7,911 nt of DNA from an uncultured Phycisphaerales bacterium (lineage in GTDB: Bacteria; Planctomycetota; Phycisphaerae; Phycisphaerales; UBA1924), in the NCBI GenBank assembly GCA_937891445.1, contig CALAFV010000598.1, positions 1 through 7,911 on the forward strand, read 5' to 3'. Shown in pieces: positions 1-6,108 of the stretch (position 1 is its first letter; each line of letters begins with the position of its first letter). Under the pieces are notes generated by a model that was not told the DNA's origin, did not search any database, and was given only the letters and a program-made list of their open reading frames with translations. Made by a program: the position numbers and the translations under genes.

Positions 1-68
1 TCGGCCCCCGCGTCCCGGGTGGGGTCGAAGGCCGCGTCGGCCGGATCGGTGTTGTTGTGCATGGTCAT
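1..68 (-). CDS. N-terminal fragment of a gene following pilO (unidentified)
   Basis: Only the first 22 codons are inside the window; the gene continues past position 1. The peptide begins MTMHNNTDPADAAFDPTRDA. The ATG at 68-66 is preceded by GGAA with a 7-base spacer; a second ATG at 62 is possible. The gene starts 23 bases after the pilO stop on the same strand, so it is probably in the pilMNO transcript. In most type IV pilus operons the next gene is pilP, a lipoprotein with a signal peptide. The visible residues are hydrophilic and acidic with no signal peptide or membrane segment, so a canonical PilP is not supported. Existence as a gene is moderately likely; function is not assignable. 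Confidence 0.5.
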   Translation of the reverse strand, partial: MTMHNNTDPADAAFDPTRDAGA

Positions 69-91
69 GGTCGGGTTCCGTGTCGCCGGGT

Positions 92-646
92 TCACTTGTC
101 GGTGTCGCGCTGGTAGTACACGCTCAGCACGCACTTGGCCCTCATCTCGCCGTCAACGTCCTTGGACCGCTGAATCTCCATGTTGCTGATGCGCGTGATG
201 CGCGGGAGCTGCTCGAGCGCCAGAAGGAAGGTGTAGAAACCGTCGAAGTCGCCGGTGATCTCGACGTCGAGCGGCTGCTCCATCGCCAGGCCGGCGGCGA
301 TGGGCTTCTCGCCCTTCTTGAAGACGGGGACCTTCAGCCCCGTCTCGGCCGCCAGGACGGCGACCTGCCGGAGGATGCTGTCCATCTCCTTGGACGGGGG
401 GAGCCGGGCCTCGATCGCCGTGATCGACTCCTTGATCTGCTCGTTGGAGCGTGCGAGGTCTTCGCTGCGGGCGGTCGCCTGGCGGAGCTTCTCGAGCATC
501 GCCTGCTTGTGCTCGATCTCCTTGCGGGCCCGGGCGATCTCCTCGTTCTGCGGCTTGAAGACGAGGAAGTAGCTCGAGATCGGCACGGCCAGCAGCACGC
601 CGAAGAAGAACGCCTGGCGCAGCATCGGGCTGGAGATCATGTTCAT
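92..646 (-). CDS. pilO: Type IV pilus inner-membrane alignment protein PilO
   Basis: 184 residues. PilO pairs with PilN in the inner membrane and periplasm to align the pilus motor with the outer-membrane secretin. Seen here: a short cytoplasmic N-terminus, one membrane segment at about residues 10-30 (FFFGVLLAVPISSYFLVF), a charged coiled-coil helix at about 33-85, and a C-terminal ferredoxin-like region at about 95-180 containing the PilO-type stretch DVEITGDFDGFYTFLLALEQ followed by LPRITRISNMEI. Length is close to the family's usual size (about 200 residues). The ATG at 646 is chosen because AGGAG lies 9 bases upstream, overlapping the pilN stop codon; an alternative ATG lies two codons further in. 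The pilN stop is only 6 bases before this start, so the two are probably translationally coupled. Order and topology both support PilO. Confidence 0.93.
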   Translation of the reverse strand: MNMISSPMLRQAFFFGVLLAVPISSYFLVFKPQNEEIARARKEIEHKQAMLEKLRQATARSEDLARSNEQIKESITAIEARLPPSKEMDSILRQVAVLAAETGLKVPVFKKGEKPIAAGLAMEQPLDVEITGDFDGFYTFLLALEQLPRITRISNMEIQRSKDVDGEMRAKCVLSVYYQRDTDK

Positions 647-652
647 GGCCGG

Positions 653-1615
653 TTACTCCTGCTTCGGCGTGGCGTCGGCGGTGGCGCCGCCCGCGGACTG
701 GGGCGCCTCGACGAGGGTGGGAACGTTGGGGACCGCGAGGGGGCCCTGCGCCTGCTCGAACTCGGGCTCCGGCTCCGGCTCGGACCTGACATTGCCCGTC
801 GTGATGCCCAGGCGCTTGGTCCAGGCCGGGGCCCGGACCGCGCCGAAGGCGCCGTCGCGCGGGATCTTCAGCGGCTGGATGTTGCGGGCGTCGGCCGTGG
901 GCCGCAGCACCGCCTCGAAGCGGAACTTGCGCCGCGCGATCTCGTCGATGATGACTTCCGCGGAGCTGACCAGTTCCACCTGGTCCAGCAGCGGGCACTG
1001 CTTCAGCGCCGAGTGGTAGTCGGCGACGAACCCGTCGTCGGCCGCCAGCCCGACGATCGTGATGTTGAAGTCGTACCTGGGCGGGACGGGCTTGGCGGGC
1101 TCTTCCTTGGCGGCGCCCTTGCCCTTGGTGCCCTTGCCCGAGCCCGCGAGCGAGCGGGGCTTGGGCTTCGCGTCGGTCGCGGCGACCCTCGGGGCCTCCT
1201 TGACGCGCGTGCCCTTGAGCGTCAGGTCGGTGAGCGTGAGCTGCTCGGGCATGCGGTTGATCAACTCCGCCAGCAGGATCGAGCGCGGCACACGCTCCAG
1301 CAGCGCCGCGGTGATCTCCGCCTTCTCGAGCATCTCGGCCTTCTGGGCCTCCAGGGCCTTGAGCTGCTCGATCTTCTTGGCCTCCAGCGCGTACTCGGCA
1401 TTGATCTCGCGCTGCCGCGTCTTGACGCTCGTCCACTGCCGGTTGGTCACGAAGAACGCGGCCGTCACGCCGAACATCACGATGCAGAACAGCGACAGGG
1501 CGATGAAGTTGCTCCGTCGCTCCTGCTTCTGGCGGAGGTAGTCCTCTGGCAGGAAGCTGGAGCCCACGGGGTCGCCCCTCAGGCCCGGCGAGTAGTTCGG
1601 CTTCAGCGGGTTCAT
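653..1615 (-). CDS. pilN: Type IV pilus inner-membrane protein PilN, enlarged
   Basis: 320 residues from the ATG at 1615, which has AGGAG 8 bases upstream; an in-frame GTG at 1639 lacks a comparable site. PilN binds PilM through its cytoplasmic N-terminus and pairs with PilO in the periplasm. Seen here: a cytoplasmic tail with SSFLPEDYLRQKQERR (about 19-34), comparable to the INLLP-type PilM-binding segment; a membrane segment at about 36-57; a coiled coil at about 60-105; the PilN-like stretch RVPRSILLAELINRMPEQLT (108-127); then a Lys/Pro/Gly-rich linker (about 137-179) splitting the periplasmic fold, which resumes with YDFNITIVGL (181-190). A disordered tail from about residue 256 includes SEPEPEPEFE. 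Usual PilN proteins have about 180-220 residues, so the linker and tail make this one clearly larger. Position between pilM and pilO supports the name. Confidence 0.9.
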   Translation of the reverse strand: MNPLKPNYSPGLRGDPVGSSFLPEDYLRQKQERRSNFIALSLFCIVMFGVTAAFFVTNRQWTSVKTRQREINAEYALEAKKIEQLKALEAQKAEMLEKAEITAALLERVPRSILLAELINRMPEQLTLTDLTLKGTRVKEAPRVAATDAKPKPRSLAGSGKGTKGKGAAKEEPAKPVPPRYDFNITIVGLAADDGFVADYHSALKQCPLLDQVELVSSAEVIIDEIARRKFRFEAVLRPTADARNIQPLKIPRDGAFGAVRAPAWTKRLGITTGNVRSEPEPEPEFEQAQGPLAVPNVPTLVEAPQSAGGATADATPKQE

Positions 1616-1646
1616 CCTGACGCTCCTGCGCTCCTGCACGCCTCGT

Positions 1647-1664
1647 GCGGCGCGGCCGCGCCGC
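1647..1664. repeat. Perfect 18-base palindrome in the pilM-pilN gap
   Basis: The sequence GCGGCGCGGCCGCGCCGC reads the same on both strands. It lies in the 70-base gap between the pilM stop and the pilN start, about 31 bases before the pilN ATG. In RNA it could fold into a short, very GC-rich hairpin of about 7 pairs. There is no T-run after it, so it is not a standard terminator. It might attenuate transcription, mark an RNA-processing site, or simply reflect the high GC content. Confidence 0.5.
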
Positions 1665-1685
1665 GCCGGGGCCGCTGGGGGTGGT

Positions 1686-2897
1686 TCACAGATCCGTCGG
1701 CGACAGGGACAGGCCCAGCGCCACAGTCCATCCGGGCTGCGGGCCGATCAGGTCCGTCCCGATCAGTGTCTCGCCGCCGCTCTTGGTCACGCGGGCCATG
1801 GGATCGGCGAGTTGGGCCGGCATACGGATCGCCCGCGCCACCGCCTGGCACAGCCCCTTGTGCCGCGACTCGCCACCGACGAACACGACGCGGGCCGGGC
1901 GCTTGCCCGGGAACAGCCCGTCGTGATAGCGGATGCACATCGCCACCTCGTCGGTGAGCGTTTCGATCTGGCCCTGAAGGTTCACGCCGCGCTCCCGCGC
2001 CGCGGCCCGCTCGGCCATCACGGCCGCGGCCATCTCGCGCGAGCCCGAGACTTCCGCCGTGTACGACGCCCTCGCGGGGTTGAGCATCCCCGCCTCGGCG
2101 ACCTCCGGGCTGACGTTCTCGCCGGTGAGGCTCTTGGCCGACAGCCGCCGCGCCCGCGCATCGGCCGGCGAGCACTTGCACTGACGCGCCAGCGCCTGGT
2201 CCAGGTGCCGGCCGCCGAGGTGAATCGTCTTCGCGAAGACCAGTTTCGTGCCGTGGGCGATCAGCGCCTTGGTCGAGCCCGCGCCGATGTCGAGGTACAG
2301 CGTCGGCGTGGGATCCTCCGCGCGGCCGAGGTGCTCGAACGCGCGGAGCACCGCCGCATACTCGGGGTGGATGCCCACCGGCTCCATCCTCGCGCCGTCC
2401 AGCGCCCCCATCAGCCGCGACACCAGGTCGCGGGCGGCCGCCATGCAGATCACCTCGTTCTTGCCCTGCGGCCCGCCGTTGGGGCCGAGGTCCACCTCGA
2501 CGTGCCGGTACAGCAGGGCGTCGGGATGGCACCCGACCTGCTGCGGCACCGCGGCCCGGACCAACTGCGCCACGGGCGTCGCGTCGCCGCGGTTGAACTG
2601 CATGTGCTTGCAGAACGTCTGCACCGCCGGGATCGCGCACACCGCCCGCTTGCCCTTGAGCCCCAACTGCTTGCTGAGTTTGGCCAGTTCGGTCGCCTGG
2701 AAGACCAATCGCTTGGCGTGATCGCCGGCGATGTCGTCAGGAGTGACGACCTCCGCCGCGAACTCGAGCTTGGGCGTGTCCTCGGACTCGCCGGGCGACA
2801 GGTGCAGGACCTTCATGGCGCCAACGCCGAAGTCCACCGCCACGGGATAGCCGTGATGCACCATGTTGCGAAGGCGTCCGAGCGGCGAGAAAAGCAT
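1686..2897 (-). CDS. pilM: Type IV pilus assembly protein PilM (actin-like ATPase fold)
   Basis: 403 residues; the first gene of the pil cluster. PilM is a cytoplasmic actin/FtsA-like protein that binds the PilN N-terminus and links the motor to the PilN-PilO platform. The nucleotide-binding motifs are visible: phosphate-1 VAVDFGVGAMKVLHL (19-33), phosphate-2 LYLDIGAGSTKALI (200-213) and the adenosine motif VVFVGGESRHKGL (337-349). The stretch at about 255-305, between the second phosphate motif and the adenosine motif, is Ala/Arg-rich and looks like a loosely conserved insertion. Total length is somewhat above the usual ~350. The ATG at 2897 has GAGG 5 bases upstream; a downstream ATG (residue 12, position 2864) lies closer to the conserved start of the fold and is possible. 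The stop is 70 bases from the pilN start. Confidence 0.93.
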   Translation of the reverse strand: MLFSPLGRLRNMVHHGYPVAVDFGVGAMKVLHLSPGESEDTPKLEFAAEVVTPDDIAGDHAKRLVFQATELAKLSKQLGLKGKRAVCAIPAVQTFCKHMQFNRGDATPVAQLVRAAVPQQVGCHPDALLYRHVEVDLGPNGGPQGKNEVICMAAARDLVSRLMGALDGARMEPVGIHPEYAAVLRAFEHLGRAEDPTPTLYLDIGAGSTKALIAHGTKLVFAKTIHLGGRHLDQALARQCKCSPADARARRLSAKSLTGENVSPEVAEAGMLNPARASYTAEVSGSREMAAAVMAERAAARERGVNLQGQIETLTDEVAMCIRYHDGLFPGKRPARVVFVGGESRHKGLCQAVARAIRMPAQLADPMARVTKSGGETLIGTDLIGPQPGWTVALGLSLSPTDL

Positions 2898-2943
2898 GTC
2901 GGCCTCGTCCCGTCTTGTGGTTCCCGTATCCGGTCAGCGTCCC

Positions 2944-2987
2944 ATCGAGCATCGGTCCCCCGCTGCCGCGTGCTTAGAGCCCCTACG
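2944..2987. repeat. Diverged direct repeat, copy A (nearer pilM)
   Basis: On the plus strand this copy contains CGCTGCCGCGTG (2961-2972), then AGAGCCCC (2976-2983) and TACG (2984-2987), preceded by ATCG, CAT and GTCC blocks. The same blocks occur in the same order in copy B, about 156 bases away, with small insertions and deletions between them. It lies about 47 bases upstream of the pilM start codon. Shared order over ~42 bases makes chance similarity less likely than a true duplication or family element. Confidence 0.55.
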
Positions 2988-3099
2988 TCCCCCCGCCGTC
3001 ACCTCCTGCCCCCCGGCCGCGCATCCGGCGCAGTCCGAACGGTCGTGGAAGTCCGAGAACCACGAAAAGACCGAGGCCGCCGGCGGCGGGCTCACACTC

Positions 3100-3141
3100 A
3101 TCGCATGTCCGCGCTGCCGCGTGAGAGCCCCCCCTCCTACG
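3100..3141. repeat. Diverged direct repeat, copy B (nearer mqnB)
   Basis: This copy contains ATCGCATGTCC (3100-3110), CGCTGCCGCGTG (3112-3123), AGAGCCCC (3124-3131) and TACG (3138-3141). It matches copy A block for block; copy A has three extra bases (CTT) after the 12-mer, and copy B has extra C/T bases before TACG. Orientation is the same. Neither copy has terminal inverted repeats or an obvious hairpin. Confidence 0.55.
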
Positions 3142-3269
3142 CCGGGCTAGCCCAAGGCGCGCCGACCGAGGCCGATAGCGGTTCGCTCGCATCGACCTCG
3201 ATCCCCGGATTCGTGCTTGACTTGGGCGAGATCCGGGCCGCCTGCGCCGCTGCCCCTCGCTAAGACGAT

Positions 3270-4019
3270 TTACCGGACCAACTGCCCCAACCTCGCCGCG
3301 AATCTTTCGACGCCGCGAAGGGCGGTGGGCAGGTCCCACACCTGGCGTGAGCGCTCGCCGGTCGTGTTGCTGATCACGCGCACCTCCCCCGCCGCCACGC
3401 CGAGCCTCGCCCCGACCAGCGCGACCGCCGCCCCCTCCATCGCCTCCGCGACCGCGCCCGTGCGCTCGCACACCCGAGCCGCGAGGACGTCGGTCCCGGA
3501 ACACGTCGACACCGTTGCAACCCCCCCCACCTTCGCCGCGCCGTCCACCTCGCGGAGTCTCTCGACCAGCCACCCGGGCACAACCACCCGCGCCCCCTCG
3601 ACCGGCGCCGGCCCCAAAGGGAACCCCATCGCGGCACAGTCCCGCCACCCCGCCGGCCCCTCGCCCGACTCCAGCCCCTCGTCCGCGAAGATGCACGCAT
3701 CGGCGACCACGGCCGTGCCGATGGGCAGTCCCCCCTCCATCCCCTCTCCACTCCCCCCTGATCCCGGGAGGGCGCCGGCGACGCCGATCGAGACAACCGC
3801 CGCGTGCCGCGCAGGGTCGAGGCACCGGGCCACCGCACCCGCGGCGTTGGACTTGCTGATCCCCGTCACGACCAGGTCGATTCCCGCCGTGACTGGGTGC
3901 AGCCGCCACGGCGCTTCCGCCAGCGTGGGGTCGCCTCCCAGTCCGCGCAGGACCGCCCGGGCCTCCGCAGGAGCGGCGACGGCCAGCAGAAGTCGTCCGT
4001 TGCGAATCTCGGGCGGCAC
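3270..4019 (-). CDS. mqnB: Futalosine hydrolase MqnB
   Basis: 249 residues, cytoplasmic. MqnB removes adenine (or, by relation to the family, hypoxanthine) from aminodeoxyfutalosine/futalosine to give dehypoxanthinyl futalosine, an early step of the futalosine route to menaquinone. The nucleoside-phosphorylase/MTA-nucleosidase fold is clear: LLLAVAAPAEARAVL near the N-terminus (about 10-24), the glycine-rich VVSIGVAGALPG (75-86), the ribose-contacting AEAMEGAAVA (191-200, Met-Glu pair) and VRVISNTTGERS (213-224). The SN-x-x-G-x-R ending, in place of the Ser-Asp seen in MTA/SAH nucleosidases, favours futalosine hydrolase. Translation begins at GTG (4019), with GAGG 7 bases upstream. The gene stands alone: pilM is 372 bases downstream and the next gene upstream is divergent. 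No other mqn gene is in the window. A different purine nucleosidase is the main alternative. Confidence 0.91.
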   Translation of the reverse strand: MPPEIRNGRLLLAVAAPAEARAVLRGLGGDPTLAEAPWRLHPVTAGIDLVVTGISKSNAAGAVARCLDPARHAAVVSIGVAGALPGSGGSGEGMEGGLPIGTAVVADACIFADEGLESGEGPAGWRDCAAMGFPLGPAPVEGARVVVPGWLVERLREVDGAAKVGGVATVSTCSGTDVLAARVCERTGAVAEAMEGAAVALVGARLGVAAGEVRVISNTTGERSRQVWDLPTALRGVERFAARLGQLVR

Positions 4020-4234
4020 CGCGCTCCCTCAGCCCGCTCCGCCGCACCCGCGGTTAGCATACGACCATCTCGCCGGCCCACCGGCTCCCGCCAGCCAGCC
4101 CTGCACTGGCGCTGGAACCTTCGAAGGGCCGATCGGTTCAACCAACGGCAGGATCCCGGAACCGGGAGACCGTCGCTTCCGCGCCTGTCCGGAATATCCA
4201 GTACCCGACCCGGCATCACCCCGGGAGCACCGCC
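4020..4234. promoter_or_regulatory. Divergent intergenic region between mqnB and the adaptor gene
   Basis: This 215-base region must drive both mqnB (leftward) and the adaptor gene (rightward). Visible elements are small palindromes: CCTTCGAAGG (4118-4127), CCGATCGG (4129-4136) and TCCCGG-AA-CCGGGA (4154-4167). A possible leftward -10 box, TATGCT, lies at 4061-4056, about 37 bases before the mqnB GTG, but no matching -35 is evident. The inverted repeat at 4154-4167 could be an operator. Exact promoter positions are not supported. Confidence 0.35.
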
Positions 4235-6094
4235 ATGACAACGACCGCCCCTACCTCTCATCCCTTCCGACCCACCGCCCCCCAGCATGGTCGCGACCCG
4301 CGGCCCGCCGCGTGGCGGCGGGGCGGGCTGCTCGCCAGGACGGCGCTCGCCGTGGTCGCCCTCGCCATCGCCGGGGGCGTCACGGTCGCGATGATGGGCG
4401 GCCGGGACGATGCGGACGCCCACGGCGAGGGCGGGGGGACGCTGGAGCAGTACATCGTCGCCAAGACCTCCTTCGACATCACAACCACCGCCAACGGCGA
4501 ACTGGAAGCCAAGAACCAGATCGAGATCCGCAACCAGCTCGAGCAGCAGGCGACCATCACCTACATCATCGACGAAGGCAAGATCGTGCGGAAGGGAGAG
4601 CTGCTTATCAAGCTCAACGACGACGCGATCAAGACCAACATCAACGAAGAACTCCTCCAGGTCGAGACCGCGAAGGCGATGCTGACGCAGGCCGAGGAGG
4701 CGTACAACATCCAGGTCTCGGAGAACGAGTCGAACCTGCGCAAAGCCCAGTTGAAGGTGGAACTGGCGAAACTGGCGCTGGAGCAGTGGGAGAAGGGGGA
4801 AGTCAAGAGCAAAAGGCAGGAACTCGAACTTGCTCGCGAGAAGGCGAAGCGGGAGTATGAGCGGCTGAAGGAGAAGTACGAGCAGTCCAAGCAACTTCAG
4901 GACCGCGGATTCCTGTCCAAAGACGAACTGCAGCGCGACGAACTGGCGTTCGTCGAGGCCGAGGCGATGGTCGCGAGAACCACGCTCGATTGCGAGGTCT
5001 ACGAGCAGTACCAGTACCCCACCGAGCAGAAGCAGAAGACCTCGGACCTCGAAGAAGCCGAGGCGGAACTCGCCCGGGTCGTGAGCAAGAACGAGTCGGA
5101 CCTGGCGACCAAAAAGGCGGAACTTGAGAACCGCCGGCGGCAACTGGCCATCCGTGAAGAGAAACTCGCCAAACTCGAGGCCCAACTCGCGGCGTGCACG
5201 ATGGTCGCCCCCGCCGACGGCCTGGTCGTCTACTCCACGTCGATGGAGCGCGGCTGGGGGTGGGGCGGCGAGGGCCCGCTCCAGATCGGCCGCCAGGTCT
5301 ACCCCAACCAGTTGCTGATCGTCCTTCCGGACACCTCCGAGATGGTCGCTTCGGTGAAAGTGCACGAGTCGCTCGCAGGCCGCATCCGTCCCGGCCTGCC
5401 CGCGACCGTCAAGATCGAGGCCCTCGGCGGCCACGTCTTTGACGGCACCGTCACGTCGATCGGCGTGCTGGCGGAAAACGTCAGCCGCTGGATGGACCCG
5501 AACCTGCGCGAGTACACCGTCAAGATCGCCCTGCAGGATGCAGCCGGGGCCGGGCTCAAGCCGTCGATGCGCTGCGAGGGGGAGATCCGCCTCGGGCGCG
5601 TCGAGGATGCGATCTCGGTCCCGCTCCAGGCGATCTTCAACGAGGGCTTCCTGCGGTACGTGTACATCCCCAGCGGGTCGAAGTACATCCGCAGGCCGAT
5701 CAGCATCGGCCGCCGCTCCGACCGTTTCGCGGAGATCACCGCGGGGCTCGAGATCGGCGAGCGCGTCCTGCTGCGCGAGCCCAGCCCCGGCGAGGTCCTC
5801 AGCCGCAAGTGGACGGACGCGGAACTCGCCGCCGTCGGCCTCCGCCAGACCGAGCAGGGCAAGATCGAGCCGCTGGCGCCGACCGGCGGTCCCGGCGGAC
5901 CGGGTGCGCCCGGCGGCGCTGCGAGGTCTCGCCGTCCGGCCGAGCAGATCGCCGCGAGCGACACCACCGCGGAGCCGCCGAAGGAAGTCGCCGCCAAGCC
6001 CGAGGAGCCCGCAACGACCGAGACACTCGCGGCCCCGGACTCGGCCGAAAGCGCCAAGCCCGAAGCCCAGCCGGTGGCCGTACCCGCCGGTTGA
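4235..6094 (+). CDS. HlyD/MacA-type membrane-fusion (efflux adaptor) protein
   Basis: 619 residues. Adaptors of this family link an inner-membrane exporter (ABC or RND) to an outer-membrane channel. Seen here, in order: a Pro/Arg-rich cytoplasmic tail; one membrane anchor at about 33-54; the first half of a lipoyl-like domain (about 80-130, with TTANGELEAKNQIEI and IVRKGELLIKL); a very long charged coiled coil (about 135-320) with a hairpin-tip-like DRGFLSKDEL (223-232); the second lipoyl half CTMVAPADGLVVYS (321-334); a beta-barrel region (about 370-455, with RIRPGLPATVKIEAL); and a membrane-proximal region (about 456-520, SVPLQAIFNEGFLRYVYI). A Gly/Pro then Ala/Glu/Pro-rich tail follows from about 545. 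The ATG has GGGAG 7 bases upstream. No transporter or outer-membrane gene is adjacent: the next gene is convergent. The substrate cannot be inferred. Confidence 0.92.
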   Translation: MTTTAPTSHPFRPTAPQHGRDPRPAAWRRGGLLARTALAVVALAIAGGVTVAMMGGRDDADAHGEGGGTLEQYIVAKTSFDITTTANGELEAKNQIEIRNQLEQQATITYIIDEGKIVRKGELLIKLNDDAIKTNINEELLQVETAKAMLTQAEEAYNIQVSENESNLRKAQLKVELAKLALEQWEKGEVKSKRQELELAREKAKREYERLKEKYEQSKQLQDRGFLSKDELQRDELAFVEAEAMVARTTLDCEVYEQYQYPTEQKQKTSDLEEAEAELARVVSKNESDLATKKAELENRRRQLAIREEKLAKLEAQLAACTMVAPADGLVVYSTSMERGWGWGGEGPLQIGRQVYPNQLLIVLPDTSEMVASVKVHESLAGRIRPGLPATVKIEALGGHVFDGTVTSIGVLAENVSRWMDPNLREYTVKIALQDAAGAGLKPSMRCEGEIRLGRVEDAISVPLQAIFNEGFLRYVYIPSGSKYIRRPISIGRRSDRFAEITAGLEIGERVLLREPSPGEVLSRKWTDAELAAVGLRQTEQGKIEPLAPTGGPGGPGAPGGAARSRRPAEQIAASDTTAEPPKEVAAKPEEPATTETLAAPDSAESAKPEAQPVAVPAG

Positions 6095-6108
6095 TGCGCT
6101 GATTCTCG

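Larger units (their letters stand above)
2898..3269. other. 372-base intergenic region upstream of pilM
   Basis: This gap lies between the mqnB stop and the pilM start, so it should hold any pilM promoter and leader. It contains a pair of diverged ~42-base direct repeats (separate entries), a 10-base palindrome GGGCTAGCCC at 3144-3153, and a weak inverted repeat CCCGGAT/ATCCGGG (3204-3210 and 3231-3237, 20-base loop) about 33 bases after the mqnB stop. I cannot pick out a convincing -35/-10 pair for pilM. One small reading frame (2934-3101, minus, 55 codons) is open with high GC3 but lacks a good ribosome-binding site and is not called as a gene. No tRNA or recognised riboswitch was seen. Confidence 0.6.

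Noticed and set aside
80..1957. Long plus-strand open frame opposite pilO, pilN and the pilM end
   Set aside because: Its product is low-complexity Leu/Arg/Gly/Asp-rich sequence with no domain, and it crosses three well-supported genes and their gaps. It is the usual antisense by-product of high GC3.
2898..2975. Possible cyclic di-GMP (GEMM) riboswitch in the pilM leader
   Set aside because: The minus strand has a GATGGGACGC stretch reminiscent of part of GEMM-I, but the GGCAAA segment, the tetraloop/receptor pairing and the second stem are not there.
3204..3237. Possible terminator after mqnB (CCCGGAT/ATCCGGG)
   Set aside because: Only seven pairs around a 20-base loop and no T-run on the minus strand.
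1812..3263. Plus-strand open frame across pilM and the intergenic gap
   Set aside because: Arg/His/Leu-rich shadow of pilM; no start signal and no motif. The pilM frame has three actin-fold motifs.
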